DNA of 64,000 bases from Acanthornis magna (lineage: Eukaryota > Chordata > Aves > Passeriformes > Acanthizidae), in NCBI GenBank assembly GCA_036785705.1, contig JAWUZG010000001.1:3038001-3102000 (forward strand), read 5' to 3'. The notes beneath the pieces were generated by a model. That model was not told the DNA's origin, did not search any database, and saw only the letters and a program-made list of their open reading frames with translations. Shown in pieces: positions 45,576-58,943 of the stretch. Within the stretch, counting starts at the first letter, position 1. The number at the start of each line of letters is the position of its first letter. A program made the translations under genes and the position numbers.

Positions 45576-48500
45576 TGCAGATGAAGTGGTCCCTTCAGCA
45601 GGTCAGGCTGCACACTGTGGGCAGCCCAAGGGAACTGTGAGTGACCAAATGCTGGCTTGGGCCAAGCCCTTCTTTAGAGGACAGTTTTGTCATGTACAAG
45701 AGTGTGACATTTTACCACAACAAACACCCATTCCATCCTGTCTGAGGGGCTGGTTAGAAAGGCAGAGTACAAGACCATCTCACGTGGCAAAGACAACACC
45801 CTGATCCACCTGTGTGCTTTGTGTGGAGCACACAGGGCCTGAGGATTTGACTTCTACACACATGGGGCTCATGAGTTCACAGGGACTGAGCCTGTGCTGA
45901 CACTGGAGCAACCTCCAGACTTTTGGCCAAGTAGAGGCAGGCATATGGCAATACCTGGTGATGGATACTCACAGATCTTGAAGATTTCTGGGAGCCTGAT
46001 GCCTCTGTCAGTTGATGGGAGATACCTGCTGGAACTGAATCTCCAATCTGCATTGGCAAGCAGAGAAATACTGGCTAATAATTAATGCTCTGCTACTTGC
46101 TGGTAAGACCAAAACTATTTCTCTTTGTTGTCCCTCAATTATCACACTGCGTATTCTTTTTTTTTCTCTGATTTGCTGCTGTTGAGGTGAGGACTGCCTA
46201 ATCTCCCCAGGCACAGAATGTGTCTTCAAAACTCCAGCGCTCCAAAGAGCTGACAGCAATTTCAGATTCCCACAACCATAGGCTGAGGAAGCAAGAAAAA
46301 CAATTTTACATCAATTTTACAGTATGGGATCCTGATGCTTCAGAGCTCGAAAAGCCTCAAGGAGAGCAGGGGAGTGCAGAAGTGACACAAGGAGAAGGTT
46401 TCTCACCACTTTTCCTTTTTCTCAGGGGGTAATGGCTGCATATTGATGCCATACAATATTGTGCATGTTCTTTAGCTTGGCACAATAGCTCCTGCCTTGC
46501 TCTTTGTCTGATCTCCTGGATAAATCAGTTGACTCATCTTCCAGATCTTCAGCTGGAATTTCTCAAAGCAAGCCAAACAAAGCTTCTGCACGTCCCAGTG
46601 GTTTCAGAATCCGTCCCTCTCATTTAATTAGCTCTTGTAGTAGTTAATGGCCACCAAGTCTGCTCTCTGTTTCCCCCTGTGAGTTATGAAAGTCTCATTT
46701 GGAAATTATTTTGGGAGGTATCCTGTAGAAGCAGAGGGCTTTGCCACACCGACCCTCAAAATTTTATTGATCCTTCTAGTGATCCTTCACTTCCAGGCTA
46801 AATGTTGCAGCAAAGTGACAGCATCCAGTGGAGGATAAGCAAGGCAAAGTTCTTCCTGCACACCGCCATTTTTAGAGAAGCAGTTTGAGACTGCCAGGAC
46901 ACATCACCCAGGTTAAATTCATGAGCTGCTGTCACTAACAAGCTCCTCTTTGGCCACTGCACTGTGCAGCACAAGCTGTTCAATACAGAGGGGTTTGTGG
47001 CCAGCCTGGGCTTGAACAGACGGCTGTAATCTTCAGCAGCTACTCACATGCCCCAGTGTCCCACGGATGTCTGAATGCCATTTTCCTTCACAGAATATCA
47101 AGAAATAATAGTGGGAGAAATTCTGTATCCCTGAAAAAAACTTTTTGTTGTTGGCTGGTGAGTAAATTTTAGGAGAAATTATTATGTGCTGAGAATTAAA
47201 GAGAAACATTGGCAGGATCTTGGAAAGCAGAGGTTTTGTCCATGTAACATTTCAATGAGCAAAGTTGTGCCAGGGGAAAGAAGGGGAAGGTTAGCAGTAA
47301 AAAGCAGCAGCTTTCAATTGAATTTAAAATAAAAATAGATAAAGCAGATTCTGTGGAAATACTTAATGTCTTCTTACAGTGAAAACCTTAACTGAGTCTT
47401 TCCCACGTATTTTTTTCACATTTCTCAATAAGCATATGGTATTTTTTTAATGTTTTTCTCCATACGGTGTTAGTGTGATTAAGTGACACTGGTTCCTGAG
47501 CCTCTATTTTTAAGACCCCACCATGAATGCTTTGCAGCAAAGATGTGCCAAGGCTTGCATTTGACTCTGTAGTGCTCAAAGGCTTCAAGTTGTCATTATC
47601 ACTATGGCAACTATTAATCATTCATTTGTTGTAACATAATAAATACATGCCCTCAACCCGAAAGCATGTTCCAAATCACTGGAGTACCCTCAGAGCTGCT
47701 CTGTGCAGCGCTAGGTCACCCAAAGGAAGGCACAAGTACAGCACTGAGTATGTCAAAATGTTGCATCAAACCTTGGTTTGGGTCAACAGAAGAACAAAGT
47801 AATCAAGTAGTCAGCGTGGGCTTCGTGTGATTTCTCAAAACACTAAATGTTCATGGTGTAAAGCATTTGCTCTAAAATGTGGAGGCTCACAGGTTTGATA
47901 GCCACACACATCTCTGCTCTGCCCCAGGAGATGGCAAGGGGACCCAGCACCTCCCAGGAGCTGCATCCCTCACGCAAAAACAAAATTTGAGGTCTTGGAA
48001 ACAATATAGACACATCTGCAAGGATCTCAGTTCTCCAAAGCAAGGCCAATAAGATTTTTCTTGGGCACAGAGCTCCACCGACAGAGCTACACCGTGTCAC
48101 ACTTGGAGGTACCGCGGAGGTGTCTCTGCTGTGTGGCACAGCGTGAGCACATTCCCTGTGTGGTCACAAACCAAGAGCCAGCACAAGGATCTCTGCTCTC
48201 CTCTCTCCTTTCCTAGCCCCAGCTGGCTCTTCCTAGTCACCAACAGCTTGAGGACAGCATCTGCAAAGACATTTGATCAGCCATGTCAACAGAAATTAAA
48301 AGTAGCTCTCTTGGCCACACTACTGCACCAGTGCCCAGAGCAAAGCCCACCCATTTCCCTTCCCCTGGCCAGGAGCAGTGAGACAGACTGCTCGATATCC
48401 TGACTGCCTGAGGACAGCAGCTCATGGGCCAGTGTGAGCCTTGGTCACCAACCTGACTCAGGTTTCCTGTGGGATGCTTCATGGCCCTCAATTAGTGGGG

Positions 48501-49099
48501 CAAGAGCCCCCATTCCTATTTCAGACTGTTCCTATTCTCTCTTTACAGTGTGATGCTGAGGGTGAGTTCAGAGCCCCAGATCAAGGGGTGAGAAGATGCC
48601 AGAGTGTGCAAAGCCTCGTAGGAACATGTGGGAGAACTGGTCCAATGCTATTTCCAGAACCAACTGAGTCACCATGGCAGCTGTGCCCAAAAGCCAAGTG
48701 ACTCTGCTGAGTTACCCTGGCAGCAGCCACTGACCATGGTCACAGTGACTGTCACCATAACAGACCGAGAAGTGTCACTGGCAGCTGGAGACCTCAGCTG
48801 CCTGGAAAAACCTCAGCTCTCATCCTGACAGGCCACAGTAAAAAGCCCCCGCACAGCATCACTTAGTCTTTGGATTCTTTGGAAACAATTAATGATTTTT
48901 TTTTTCTGCGTCAGTGTGAACTTTAGACAGCAAGAACAGGCCTAAGGCCAGCATTTATCCAGGTCACTGGCACTGGCAGCTGGCACCAGCATCAGCAGTA
49001 TCTGATGGCTCTGCAGTATCAGTAGCCATGGTATCCCAGAGCATCTCCTTTGCTCCACAAGCAGGTCAGGGGAATTGATTACTCACTTTTATTTGGTAC
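45576..49099. other. Intergenic DNA without recognised genes
   Basis: No exon, RNA gene or confident transposon seen. Open frames on both strands are short and unrelated to known domains. Confidence 0.5.
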
Positions 49100-49638
49100 T
49101 TGTGAGATCACATCTGGAGCACTGGGGCCAGTTTTGGACCACCAAGAGAGTGGTCAGCTGGCTGGAGTGAGTCCAGTTTGGTAGTTGTCCAAGATGCTGA
49201 GGGAGCCAGAGCACATGATGTGCGTGGTGAGACTGAGAGTTTGTTCATCCTGCAGGAGAGACAGCTCCAGGGGAACGGGGGGGCTGGGATCTTACAGCTG
49301 TCTTCAGCAGCCTCAAGGAGATAGAGACAGATGTTTCTCAGGAGCCTACAACTAAAGGACAAAAAGCTACATGGACAGGACAGGCATGAGAATTTGCAGG
49401 AAGGGCAGTTCCAACGAGACACAAAGAAGGAAAAGTTCACCATGAAAGGAGTTGAGCTCTGGAACAGGAGTTATGAGAGGAGGTCAGATCCCTGTCCTTG
49501 GAGACATTCAAAATTCAACCAGGCATGGCCCTGAAGCAACCTGAGCTAACAGGGAAGTTGGCCCAGCCTTGAGCAGCAGGCTGAACTAGGACCTCACAAG
49601 GTCCTTTCCAGTCAGAGCTGCACTGTGGTGCTGTGATC
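49100..49638 (+). mobile_element. CR1 LINE 3'-end fragment
   Basis: Sense CR1. GTGAGATCACATCTGGAGCA and CTGGGGCCAGTTTTGGACC open the copy. The 'ttgttcatcctgcaggagag' and 'gggatcttacagctgtcttcagcagcc' parts follow, then 'aaaagttcaccatgaaaggagttgagctctggaacagg'. It ends GGTCCTTTCCAGTC-GTGCTGTGATC. About 540 bp and diverged. Confidence 0.85.
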
Positions 49639-51776
49639 TTTTATTTAGGTGATTCCTACCTCGCTAATCCCCAGCAGCACATCACTGCAAACAGCAGCAC
49701 ATCACTGCAGAATACATGCTACTTAATCCACCCCTCTTTGATCTTTAGGACTGGAGTCAGTGAGGGGATCACTAGATGAATCCAGCTCTGGAGAGATCTT
49801 GTCTCCAGAGATTTATGACAGCTAACTACATTCCTCTCTCAGCCTACATGGCATTTTTTTTTCTTTTATCCTGCCTCCCCCCACCAAATCCCTGTGCCCA
49901 GTGTAGGAATTCTCCTCTGTGTTGTACAGAATCTGAAATAAAGGATTCGAAGGTGTGTTAGTGCCACCAGGATAGGTTTTAGAATTAGCTGGTTGCTGTA
50001 CATCTTATATTCAGATTAATCAGGGAAATAATCACATACAATGTTCATAAATAGATGGATCCTGTGTTCCTAACAGAGGCTAAACTTGCAAAAAAAAAAA
50101 AGAATCAAAGGATGGTTTGCATTCAAGAACAGCAGGCTTAGCGGGTGGAGAAGGAAAATCTTCTCATGGTATTTCCATTCAAGTCCAGCCTCAGCATAAG
50201 GTGATCACGTTATGTATTTAAAAATGAAAAAATTCAATTTTTCTGAAGGAAGCTTTATCACAAGGATTATCTACAAAGGCTACACAGAAAGATGTCGCAG
50301 CAAGGAATAATGTGCCAGACTGGATAGGAGCAGCAGTAAAGGAGCTCGGCGATGCCCGGCACAGCCGAGATCCTGAGATAACAGCCTCTTTGTTCCATAA
50401 ATGTTTTTCCATAACGCTCATAGCTGAACTACCAGAGCACTTTCAAGTCATGCACCAGGCAATATGACTAACATCTGTCATGTTTTTCCCTTCATCCTGT
50501 CCCCAGGGGCAGAAGCTCGGGCAGCGGTGGGGAGGGGAAGTTAATTCATACATACATTGGTACGCACACATGTGACCCACGCACATGCACACGTACGTGC
50601 TGACGAAACCTTCTTCCTTTAATTTGCTTTTTGTTAGTACGGGGAAGAGCTGGAAGATGTACTTTCCACAACCATCAGCGTGGAGATTCGCCACGTATTT
50701 AAAAGCAGAGATGCAATTCTTTGAAGTTCTGAAATCCCAAGGTAGCACACCCAGAATTGCATCCTACAAGTAAAAGACAAACATTATCTTAAAAAACATA
50801 ATCATCCCTCCTCCAGAAGTTCCAGCCCAGAATAACCTTCTCTGTTCTCAGAACAAAAAAACCAAACAAGTTTTGGCTGCAAAAAGCAACGTGAGACGTG
50901 GCAAGGCAAGAGATGTAACAGTGTTCTATTCCAAAGCAAACACTCAATGCTTTTATTACAGTGAAAAACAATAATGGGATACAGAGTGTACATGATGTAA
51001 ACACCTTTAATGCAATTCTAATTTTATTGTTGCTTCAAGATCACAGATTGTTATGGCAACTAAAGAGGGAAGGGGGGGCCTGATCCCAGCATTAATTTGA
51101 TATCAGATTCATTTGTTCCACATTTGTGCTTCAATGCATGCATAATAAACAATCCTGGTTAAAGAACAATAATATTGTAGCTATAATAATGGAATAATGT
51201 AGTATCCACTTAGCCCCCAAGTCTGGTTAAAAAATAATTTATTTTTTTTTTAAATTCATTGTATTACTGTTCCAGCTGCAATCCAACACACATTATAATC
51301 AATAACACTTGTAGAGCAGGAAGGCAAATTTTCAGAAATACAGTCTATTAAAGCACTGAAAACTGCTAAACTGACAATTACAACAGTGGCCTGATGTCAC
51401 AGCTGTGAGCTCCAGGCAGGAGACGCAGCAGCAGCAGCAGATCCCATCCCACTCCCTCACATGGGACGAGGGCACCGCAGTGCCAATCGTGGGATGGATT
51501 CTGCAATGCTGAAGTGCCTCCTCCCGAGGAAGGACTCGGCAGCTCCGGGGTGCAGCCCTGCCTGGGTGGGGAGGGGACACCTCTCATGCTGTGTGAGCCT
51601 GAGCCTTGGTGGTGGAGCTGGGATTTGGTTTCCAAGCTCAAAGTGAGTGTGAGAGAGCTCACTGTACATCAGCAGCTCCCCAGCGCTGTTGGAGATGTCC
51701 CAGACCAGCTCAAACTCCTGTCTTGGCCATTCAAGGCAGCAACCCAAGCACACAAAGCTCCATCAGGGCTTGGAGG
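49639..51776. other. Intergenic DNA without recognised genes
   Basis: Contains a short tandem duplication of CAGCACATCACTGCA at about 49675-49712 and a repeat-free AT-rich block at 50930-51330, listed separately. No exon seen. Confidence 0.5.
50930..51330. other. Candidate conserved noncoding element
   Basis: Transposon-free, AT-rich block with ATTGTTGCTT, CAGATTGTTATGG, ATTAATTTGATATC and several ACAAT/ATTGT Sox-type cores, plus TAAT cores. Composition resembles long-range enhancers; no alignment was possible. Confidence 0.25.
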
Positions 51777-51872
51777 AACTTGGTCCCGTGGAAGGTGTCC
51801 CTCTCCATGGCACAGGGGTTAGAATTCGGTGATCTTTAAAGACCCTTCCAACCCAAAACGTTCTGTGATTCC
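51777..51872 (+). mobile_element. Short CR1 3'-terminal fragment
   Basis: AACTTGGTCCCGTGGAAGGT, then GTCCCTCTCCATGGCACAGG, then GATCTTTAAAGACCCTTCC and TTCTGTGATTCC form the sense 3' terminus of a CR1 copy. Confidence 0.92.
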
Positions 51873-54800
51873 ACAGTCCTTCCTGAGAGTAAAAACTAAC
51901 TGCAAAACCCTAAAATTTTCCACTAACCAGAGTGCCCATTCTGCCCAGAAGATCAATAAGTGTAAAGTGGAGAAAAGATTGAAGCTACTTAAATGAGGAT
52001 TCTTAAGGGAGCCATATCCATCTCTGTTAAAGGGAAAAAAAAATAGGTTGCATCAGAGAAATGGAAGATACAAGCTATTGCCCTCCAAGGAATGTGATGT
52101 CTGCAGTTTACCCAAACATAATTCTGGAGGCTTTGGGGCATGAAGTGTGGCTTCACTTTGAAAGGGACCCATTATTAATAGTGTCATGGGTTTCTGGGAT
52201 TACTGTGTCTCAGAGGTTTATTGTATGTTCATTTGCTCTGTTTACTAGCAAAATGTTTCTCCTCCGGATTCTCATCTTCCAGGGCTGTAAATGCAGCTTA
52301 GGATCTGAAAGTCAAGATGAGCTCTTCCAGGGTCATCCATCAAGAGTAATAAAGTGTCTCCTGGAGGTTACACATGGGTAAGCAAGAGCACAGCCTGACA
52401 GCGGTGGGATCACACCGTGTGTACTACAATTAGAAATTAATGATCACTCCTTTCAGATAATGCAGAAGAGAGAAAAGGCTCCAGTTCCTGAGTTCTGTTA
52501 GTACACCGGGGCTGAGGGCAGGAAAAATGGCATGTGCTTCCCCAGAAAACAACTCCCAACACACAGAAAGCATCCAGGCTCACCAAGGTGGGAACTTGCC
52601 TTTTCTGTGTCCCCCATTTTCAGAGGAGAGACAGATTTTACTCGTAACTTATTTCTTTGAAGAGGTGAAAGTAGTAAGGCACGATGTGGCCTGAGGGTCA
52701 GAAAGATGAACACCCTGCTAATGCAGAGTGAATTAAAATATGAAAAATGGTTTCACACAATTGGCTAATAAATGGCAAAATGAGAAATTAGTTTGTTCTG
52801 TTCCCAGAATAGATCTTCATTCAAATGGGAGCCTGCAGTGCAGCTTTCAGAAGCACTGTCCTGTGCCTGGGAGCCAGGTAAAACTGTATTTTAGTCCAGC
52901 TGTTCAAAATCTATCTGTATTATTCTTTCAATGACAAAAAAAGCAACAAGTCTCTTTACAAAGGACTCCCAGGGTCAGCAATATTTGCATTTACAAATCA
53001 TAAATGACCAAACCCAGTTCAACAGAAGCAGTGTCACATAGCTACCAGCCTCCAGTTCAGTGTGATTTAGTTATTCCCAGCATCACTGCTTCATCTTTTT
53101 GTAAGATATTTTCTGGGTATTCATATAGGACAAAGAAAACCAATGTCATAAACTAACCACACATTGTGTTCGCCCTCGTTGGCACTTGGTGCATAAGATG
53201 CAGCAGTAAATTCTTAATTAGCCAGAGCCCCAGACAGATCTTTTTATCTCCTCTACTGACCTGTCATCAGTCACTCCAAAGCAAGGAGACAAAGACTTTC
53301 AAAGTTTTTGGTGATCAGAGCTGAATGAATGCAGCCTTTGAAAAAGCTTCATTCTTTACAGGACAGGCCACCTCACCAAGCTGATGGCACAAAACCTGTG
53401 CTCAGGCTTGCACCCTGCCACAAACATGAACTTCTAAGTTCTTCTGACCTGCCGGTGTAATCTTTAATAACTGACATGTCATGCCGAGTTGTAGGAATTC
53501 ATTTGCATGGTTGAACCAGCCATGATGGGAAGTGGAAACCTGACAAAACTTCAAGCAGGAAACAGGGTGGAAACAATAGGCTTCCTACAGAGGAGACCAA
53601 ATTAGATAAGACAATGATCCTTTTGAGGATTGCAGGCCAGGAGTTGCCTTTATTTTTCATAAATAAACATGAAATCAGTATGCTTATCCAGGTACTTGGA
53701 TGTGTTTTTCTTTTTTTTTCTTTTGCTCACAGACCATCATCGAGGGCTAGCAAGGACAGGTTATTTGCACAGGAATTGAAATATTTGTCCTTCATAGTTC
53801 ATTTCTCATTTGACATTCTTTATTCCTGATTGTTCTGCTTTAAAAGATAGAAGCATCCAGCCATGGAGAAGCAATAATCCCCAGCAACAGAGGAAGCTGA
53901 TGACACAGCACAAATGGTGCACTTTGTGCTTGGTGCCTGGCACTCAGCAGCACCACGGGAGCTGAGTCCAAAGGGGGGTTTTGCACAAGCCCATTTAGCA
54001 GATTCTTCCAAATAGCAAACATGTTTAAACGAGGCTCAGCCCATGAGCAATGGGCAAGCAGTTTAAAAAAGCCACCAAAAAGTCACAAACATTGCCCGAA
54101 CTCTCCCATTGGGGTTTTGCAAATACTGACAACTGGGTCATGAATTTTGGCCATGGGGTCTTGAAAGGAGGGTCTCCAGATATTATCTTCGGTTTTCTTC
54201 TGGAAAAAATACTCTTCAGATCAGGAGTTCTGGTGCTGCCCACAGCCTCCTGATTGCTTAGGAACAATCTGAAAATTACTCCTGTATAAAAAAGTCAATG
54301 TCCTGGCCAGTAGATAAACAGCAGGCATGACATGTCTCTCTCCCAGGGGCCTTGCAGCATAAAGGGTCACTTTATGGGTCTTACAAAGGGCATCGTTTCT
54401 GCACTGCTTTTTCCCATTCTCCCGTTGCTGATCTTTTTTCCTTACCATCTGTTGCTGTTCTGGAACTGAAAACCACCTTCTGAAGGAGAAGTAAGACCAA
54501 GAAAGGATTCTTAGGCAATTTAAGCAAACTCAGATTCCAACCACATCTCTTCAATATGGAAGTGAAACTTCTAGAAAGTCGTTTCCAGATAAAAACTGAG
54601 CATCAGGAAGGATTTTGCAAGTCCCATCACCATGGTGTTTTACAGTATTGCTGCCCAGAGATGAAATGTGAATTCAGATGTGAATTTTGGATTTGGATTT
54701 GGTCACTTTTGACCAGAATGCCACTTTTTATGTCTTCTTGATGGTACATTTTGGATGACATTGACTTGAGCTAAGAGAGCAATCAAGCAAATGCAGCGAG

Positions 54801-55868
54801 CCCTTAGAGGCTGAATCTGCTCTTGTTTTCCATCCATAAGATCCCAGTCACAAGCAGTAAAGAATAATTGTAACTTTCAATTCTGAGGTTGATTTTTACA
54901 GTGATTTTGAGGTTTTCTTGCTGAAGTTTGTAATGTTTAGATCATATTGATCTTTCAAGCGCATTCCTGCTTATGATCTCTCAGCAACTTACAGTGATTT
55001 ATGGAAGCTCCAGCACACTCTCATATGACAGAGGAGACACAGGATTACAGCAGTTTCTTCTTCAAGAAATGAAAATTGCACTCTCTGAGCCACTAGAATA
55101 AAGTAACTGGTGATGAACGTTGACTTTAATGGCTGCTGGGGATCTCTCACTCTGCTACTGAGATCCAGCCACTAGTCAGATGAGAATACATCTGCCACCC
55201 AGTAATCTGCAGACACAGAGAAAAGCAGCTTGGAGACGGCTGTTTCAGGGTCACAATCAACAGGAATGGAAATTGACATTCCACAGAAGCAGCTTCCCTA
55301 GCCTGAAAATTATTTTTACATTAAATTTTAAAATTAAATAGAAAATAGACATTTTAAAAGGACTGACGTCTTTCAGTTAGGAATAGTTCAAAGCAAAATG
55401 TTTTCATCAAGTTCAGATTAAATATTGGGAAATGTAATTTGTTTTTAGATTCGATCCATTTCTGAAAATACTTTAGGACTTGCAGAGTTTTCAGTGCAGT
55501 GGAAATGCTGCTTAGAACACCAACAGCCCAGAGATGAGCTCCAATACACCCTGCAGGTGGATGGGAAGAGATATCCCATGTCCCAAAGAACCTGGAGACC
55601 AAAGAGATGAGTCAGGCCAAGAGCTGAAAGAGGAGGTAAAGACCAACGCTAGTCTATGTCTCACTCTGTCTCACTCACTATGTCTCCCACTCTGGTGTGT
55701 CTTTTATGGAATCCCACTTTCTGATGTTTTCTCCTTGCTTTCAGTTGCAGAGCACTCCCAGCAGGTTGAGCTGTACTACCTTGCATGGCCAGGCAGGAAG
55801 GTCAGGCTTTAATTCCTGATGTTTCCTTCTTTTGTATGATTATAATTGGGTCAGGCTTAGAATGAAAA
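51873..55868. other. Intergenic DNA without recognised genes
   Basis: About 4 kb with no identified exon, RNA gene or transposon. Only short homopolymer runs and chance open frames occur. Confidence 0.5.
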
Positions 55869-56005
55869 CAGAATCACAGAATGGTTTGGGTTGGAAGGGA
55901 CCTTAAAGACCATCCAGTTCCATCCTGTAATGGGCAGGGACACCTTTCACTAGACCAGATTGCTCAAAGCCTCATCCAACCCGGCTCTGAACACTTCCAG
56001 GGATC
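55869..56005 (-). mobile_element. CR1 LINE 3'-end fragment
   Basis: AGAATCACAGAATGGTTTGG, then GTTGGAAGGGACCTTAAAG and the 'gggcagggacacctttcactagaccagattgctcaaagcc' segment. It is the antisense 3' end of a CR1 of the same subfamily type as the copy at 51777. Confidence 0.93.
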
Positions 56006-58682
56006 AGCAAATGATTTGCATTCAACGTGTTTGGCATTCATTGCTTCACCTAAAAGGTAGGTCACGTGAGTTTTCTGGCAAACACAGCCTATTTTCTTCA
56101 GAAAGTAAAAGCCATTATGCAACTCTGGGAGCTGGAGGACTCGTTTCTCCCTCAGCCTCGCAGACAGAGCCAGCTCCACTGAGTGCATGGCTCTGTGGGC
56201 TGCCCTGATATCATCCCATTCATGCCCTGACAAAACAGAGCCCCATGGCCATGGTTAATGTGGCACAGATTAAAGACATCCTTTGCTAGGCAGCTTTCAG
56301 CAGCACCACAGAGCTCCTGCTGCCTGAAAGCAGCTGGGCAAAAACACCTTTAGTGACCCAGGCAATGCTCAACCACCCCCTGCACTCATTGCCCAGGGAA
56401 GAGACCTCTTATCTGTGAAAAAGTGCATGGCAGGATGAGTTTAAATATGTTAAGTTCCCTCTGAACATAACCAAACAGCACAGCTTGAGCCCTTCAGCCA
56501 GGATTTCCTGGATCTTTGAACATCCTGCTCTGGGCTCACAAGGAGGTGAGCCAACCCTGAGCCTCTGTGTGCTGCACAGGGGAACCCTCTGGAGAAACAG
56601 CACTTCACTCTTCAGTGATGAAAGCATCTCCTGCCCTTCCTCTAGCTCTTAATAGATATACAAAAATTACCTGCTCTGCATAACCAACAAGCAATAGTTG
56701 TTTGGAGGACGTGTCCTCCTCCATGAACACAAGCCCCAAGCTGCTGGTGGTGGCTGTGGGTGGCCCCCACCACTGGGAAGGGATGCTCTGCCCTCTCCAG
56801 GCTCTCTGCCACAGCACCCAGCGATGAAGCTTTCAGCTGTGGAGTACATGAGTGGGAGACGTGCTGGGAGGCTTCGATTTTTATCCTCTGAAGAAGCCTC
56901 ACGTACAAAATCTCCTGCAAAAGGGAGCCAGTCAGAGGTGAAAGAGACTCCTCAACACAAGGCACAAATAACATTCCAGCTGAGCCAAGAAGGTGTGCAG
57001 GTACCCTGGGGCACCCAGCCTGGCACAGGAATCAGCCCCACAGAAGGCAGAGGATGCTGGGCTCCCTGTGAGCCCAAGGTGGTGGGTTCATGCCTGGAAA
57101 AAATTCAAAAGATTGTTAGAAGAGGTTTTCCATCATTTGCAGTAGACTTGCCCTCTTTGTGACGTTCATTTTCTTTGTCCTGAAAGAGAGGTGGGCTCAG
57201 CCCCCAGGTTCAGCAAGACTGGGAGAGGAAGGAAGAGAGGAGCTTAGTTAAAGTCAAATTGTAGATTTAGTTTTCTAAAGCTTTTATACCAAGCTGGTCT
57301 TGAGGTACAAAGAGTGTCTCTTAAGGATCTCAGAGGAGAGGCCATCCCTGCTGATGGAGGCCAGGAGATGATGGTTTGTCCTTGCAGCAGTACCAGAGTG
57401 AAAATGAAAGGCCAAGATGAGCACTCGGGACAGGTTTCAGCACAAACCATTCTCCCACGCCCGTGGGGACCCAGGATGGCCTTTAGTGCCTGCCCACCCA
57501 CCCACAGGGTGTTAGGATGGGACATGATGAGTCAGTAAAGGCATAAATTGTGGTTGTCTGGTGAAAGCTGAGTCAGGACTTGGCAATTCAGGGCAAACCA
57601 GGGCCAGCGAAACATCTCAGGATTTTCTCCTCTCACCGCAGCAGAGGCGGTGGTGGCTGAAAATAACGAGTGTGATGACAAGCTGGAGGGTGGGAACTGA
57701 TGGAGAAGGTGATCTGAAGAACAGCCAACCAATCAGTCATTCTAAAGGCAAGAATCCATCGGGTGAAATACAGGCAGGAGCAATGGAGCACTGGAGGCAG
57801 CAGTGTGGGACAGGGCAGGAGGTCAGGGTCCAACCAGGCAGAGGGAGGCAACTCCAGAGCACCAGTCTGTCATTCCCCTGGTGTTCATTCTCCTCCACTT
57901 CCCCTTTGATTAAATAATTGCCTTTTCATCCAAAATCCCCTTTGTCTTTGCTGCTGGCGGCCTCACCATTCATTCTCTAACCCACTCCTCCCTAAAGTCA
58001 TCCTTCCCATCACCGCCCATTCACAGCCTCTCCAGCTCGCCCTGCATTCAAATATTCACATCCCATCCCATCCAGAGCCAGCCCAGTGCTCCTGAAACTC
58101 AACATGATCCCATGTTTTCCGTGGCTGTGCAGCCAGGACATCACTCACCACATCACCAAGATGCTGTCAACGCAACTGTGCCCCTGAATAATGCACATTC
58201 CTGAAGCTCCCGTGTGGTCAGGGAATCTCAGGCTCTGGGAAAAAGCAACATGCACGACCCTCACTGCTCATATTGGGTCCAGGGCAGTGTGGGTACAGCA
58301 CCAGAATTTCCTTATCCCCAGCCAGTACAACAGAAAACAAGGAATTGCAGGCAAAAAAAAACAAAAAACCCTAACAAAACCTAAAAACAATTACCTGTGA
58401 TATTTGGGTAACGTATTCCCTGACAGCTGAAAAATGTCACAACCTATTCTCTGTACATCTGTGACAGAAGAGCTGGCAACTGCTCCAGGTCACAGCCAAC
58501 CTTTGTGAACTCACGCTGGCCCCACAGAAGTTCCCCCCCGGAGCCCCAAATTCCTGCCCACACATCCTCACACCTTTCCCACCACAAGACCATGAGCTTG
58601 GAGAGGGGAAACAGTTTGCACCCTGAAAAGGGCAAACGAGGAACCACAGTTTTGAACAGAATCCAGCAGAGAGTTTGGAATC
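56006..58682. other. Intergenic DNA without recognised genes
   Basis: Relatively GC-rich noncoding sequence. Open frames of up to about 150 codons occur (for example 56698-57162) but overlap on opposite strands and show no domain. CCCACCCACCCAC occurs near 57493. Confidence 0.5.
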
Positions 58683-58943
58683 AGAAGAGGGAGAAAGGAA
58701 AAGGAAAAGGAAAAGGAAAAGGAAAAGGAAAAGGAAAAGGAAAAGGAAAAGGAAAAGGAAAAGGAAAAGGAAAAGGAAAAAGGAAAAGGAAAAAGGAAAA
58801 GGAAAAAGAAAAAGAAAAAAAGAAAAAGAAAAAGAAAAAGAAAAAGAAAAAGAAAAAGAAAAAGAAAAAGAAAAAGAAAAAGAAAAAGAAAAAGAAAAAG
58901 AAAAAGAAGAAGAAAAAGAAGAAGAAAAAGAAAAAGAAAAAAG
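58683..58943 (+). repeat. 261-nt uninterrupted polypurine microsatellite
   Basis: The plus strand is purine only for 261 consecutive bases. It begins as (GGAAAA)n and changes at about 58800 to (GAAAAA)n with a few GAAGAA interruptions. Long mirror-symmetric purine tracts can form triplex (H-DNA) and stall polymerases. The Lys/Arg/Glu-only and Phe/Leu-only open frames across it are artefacts. Confidence 0.97.
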
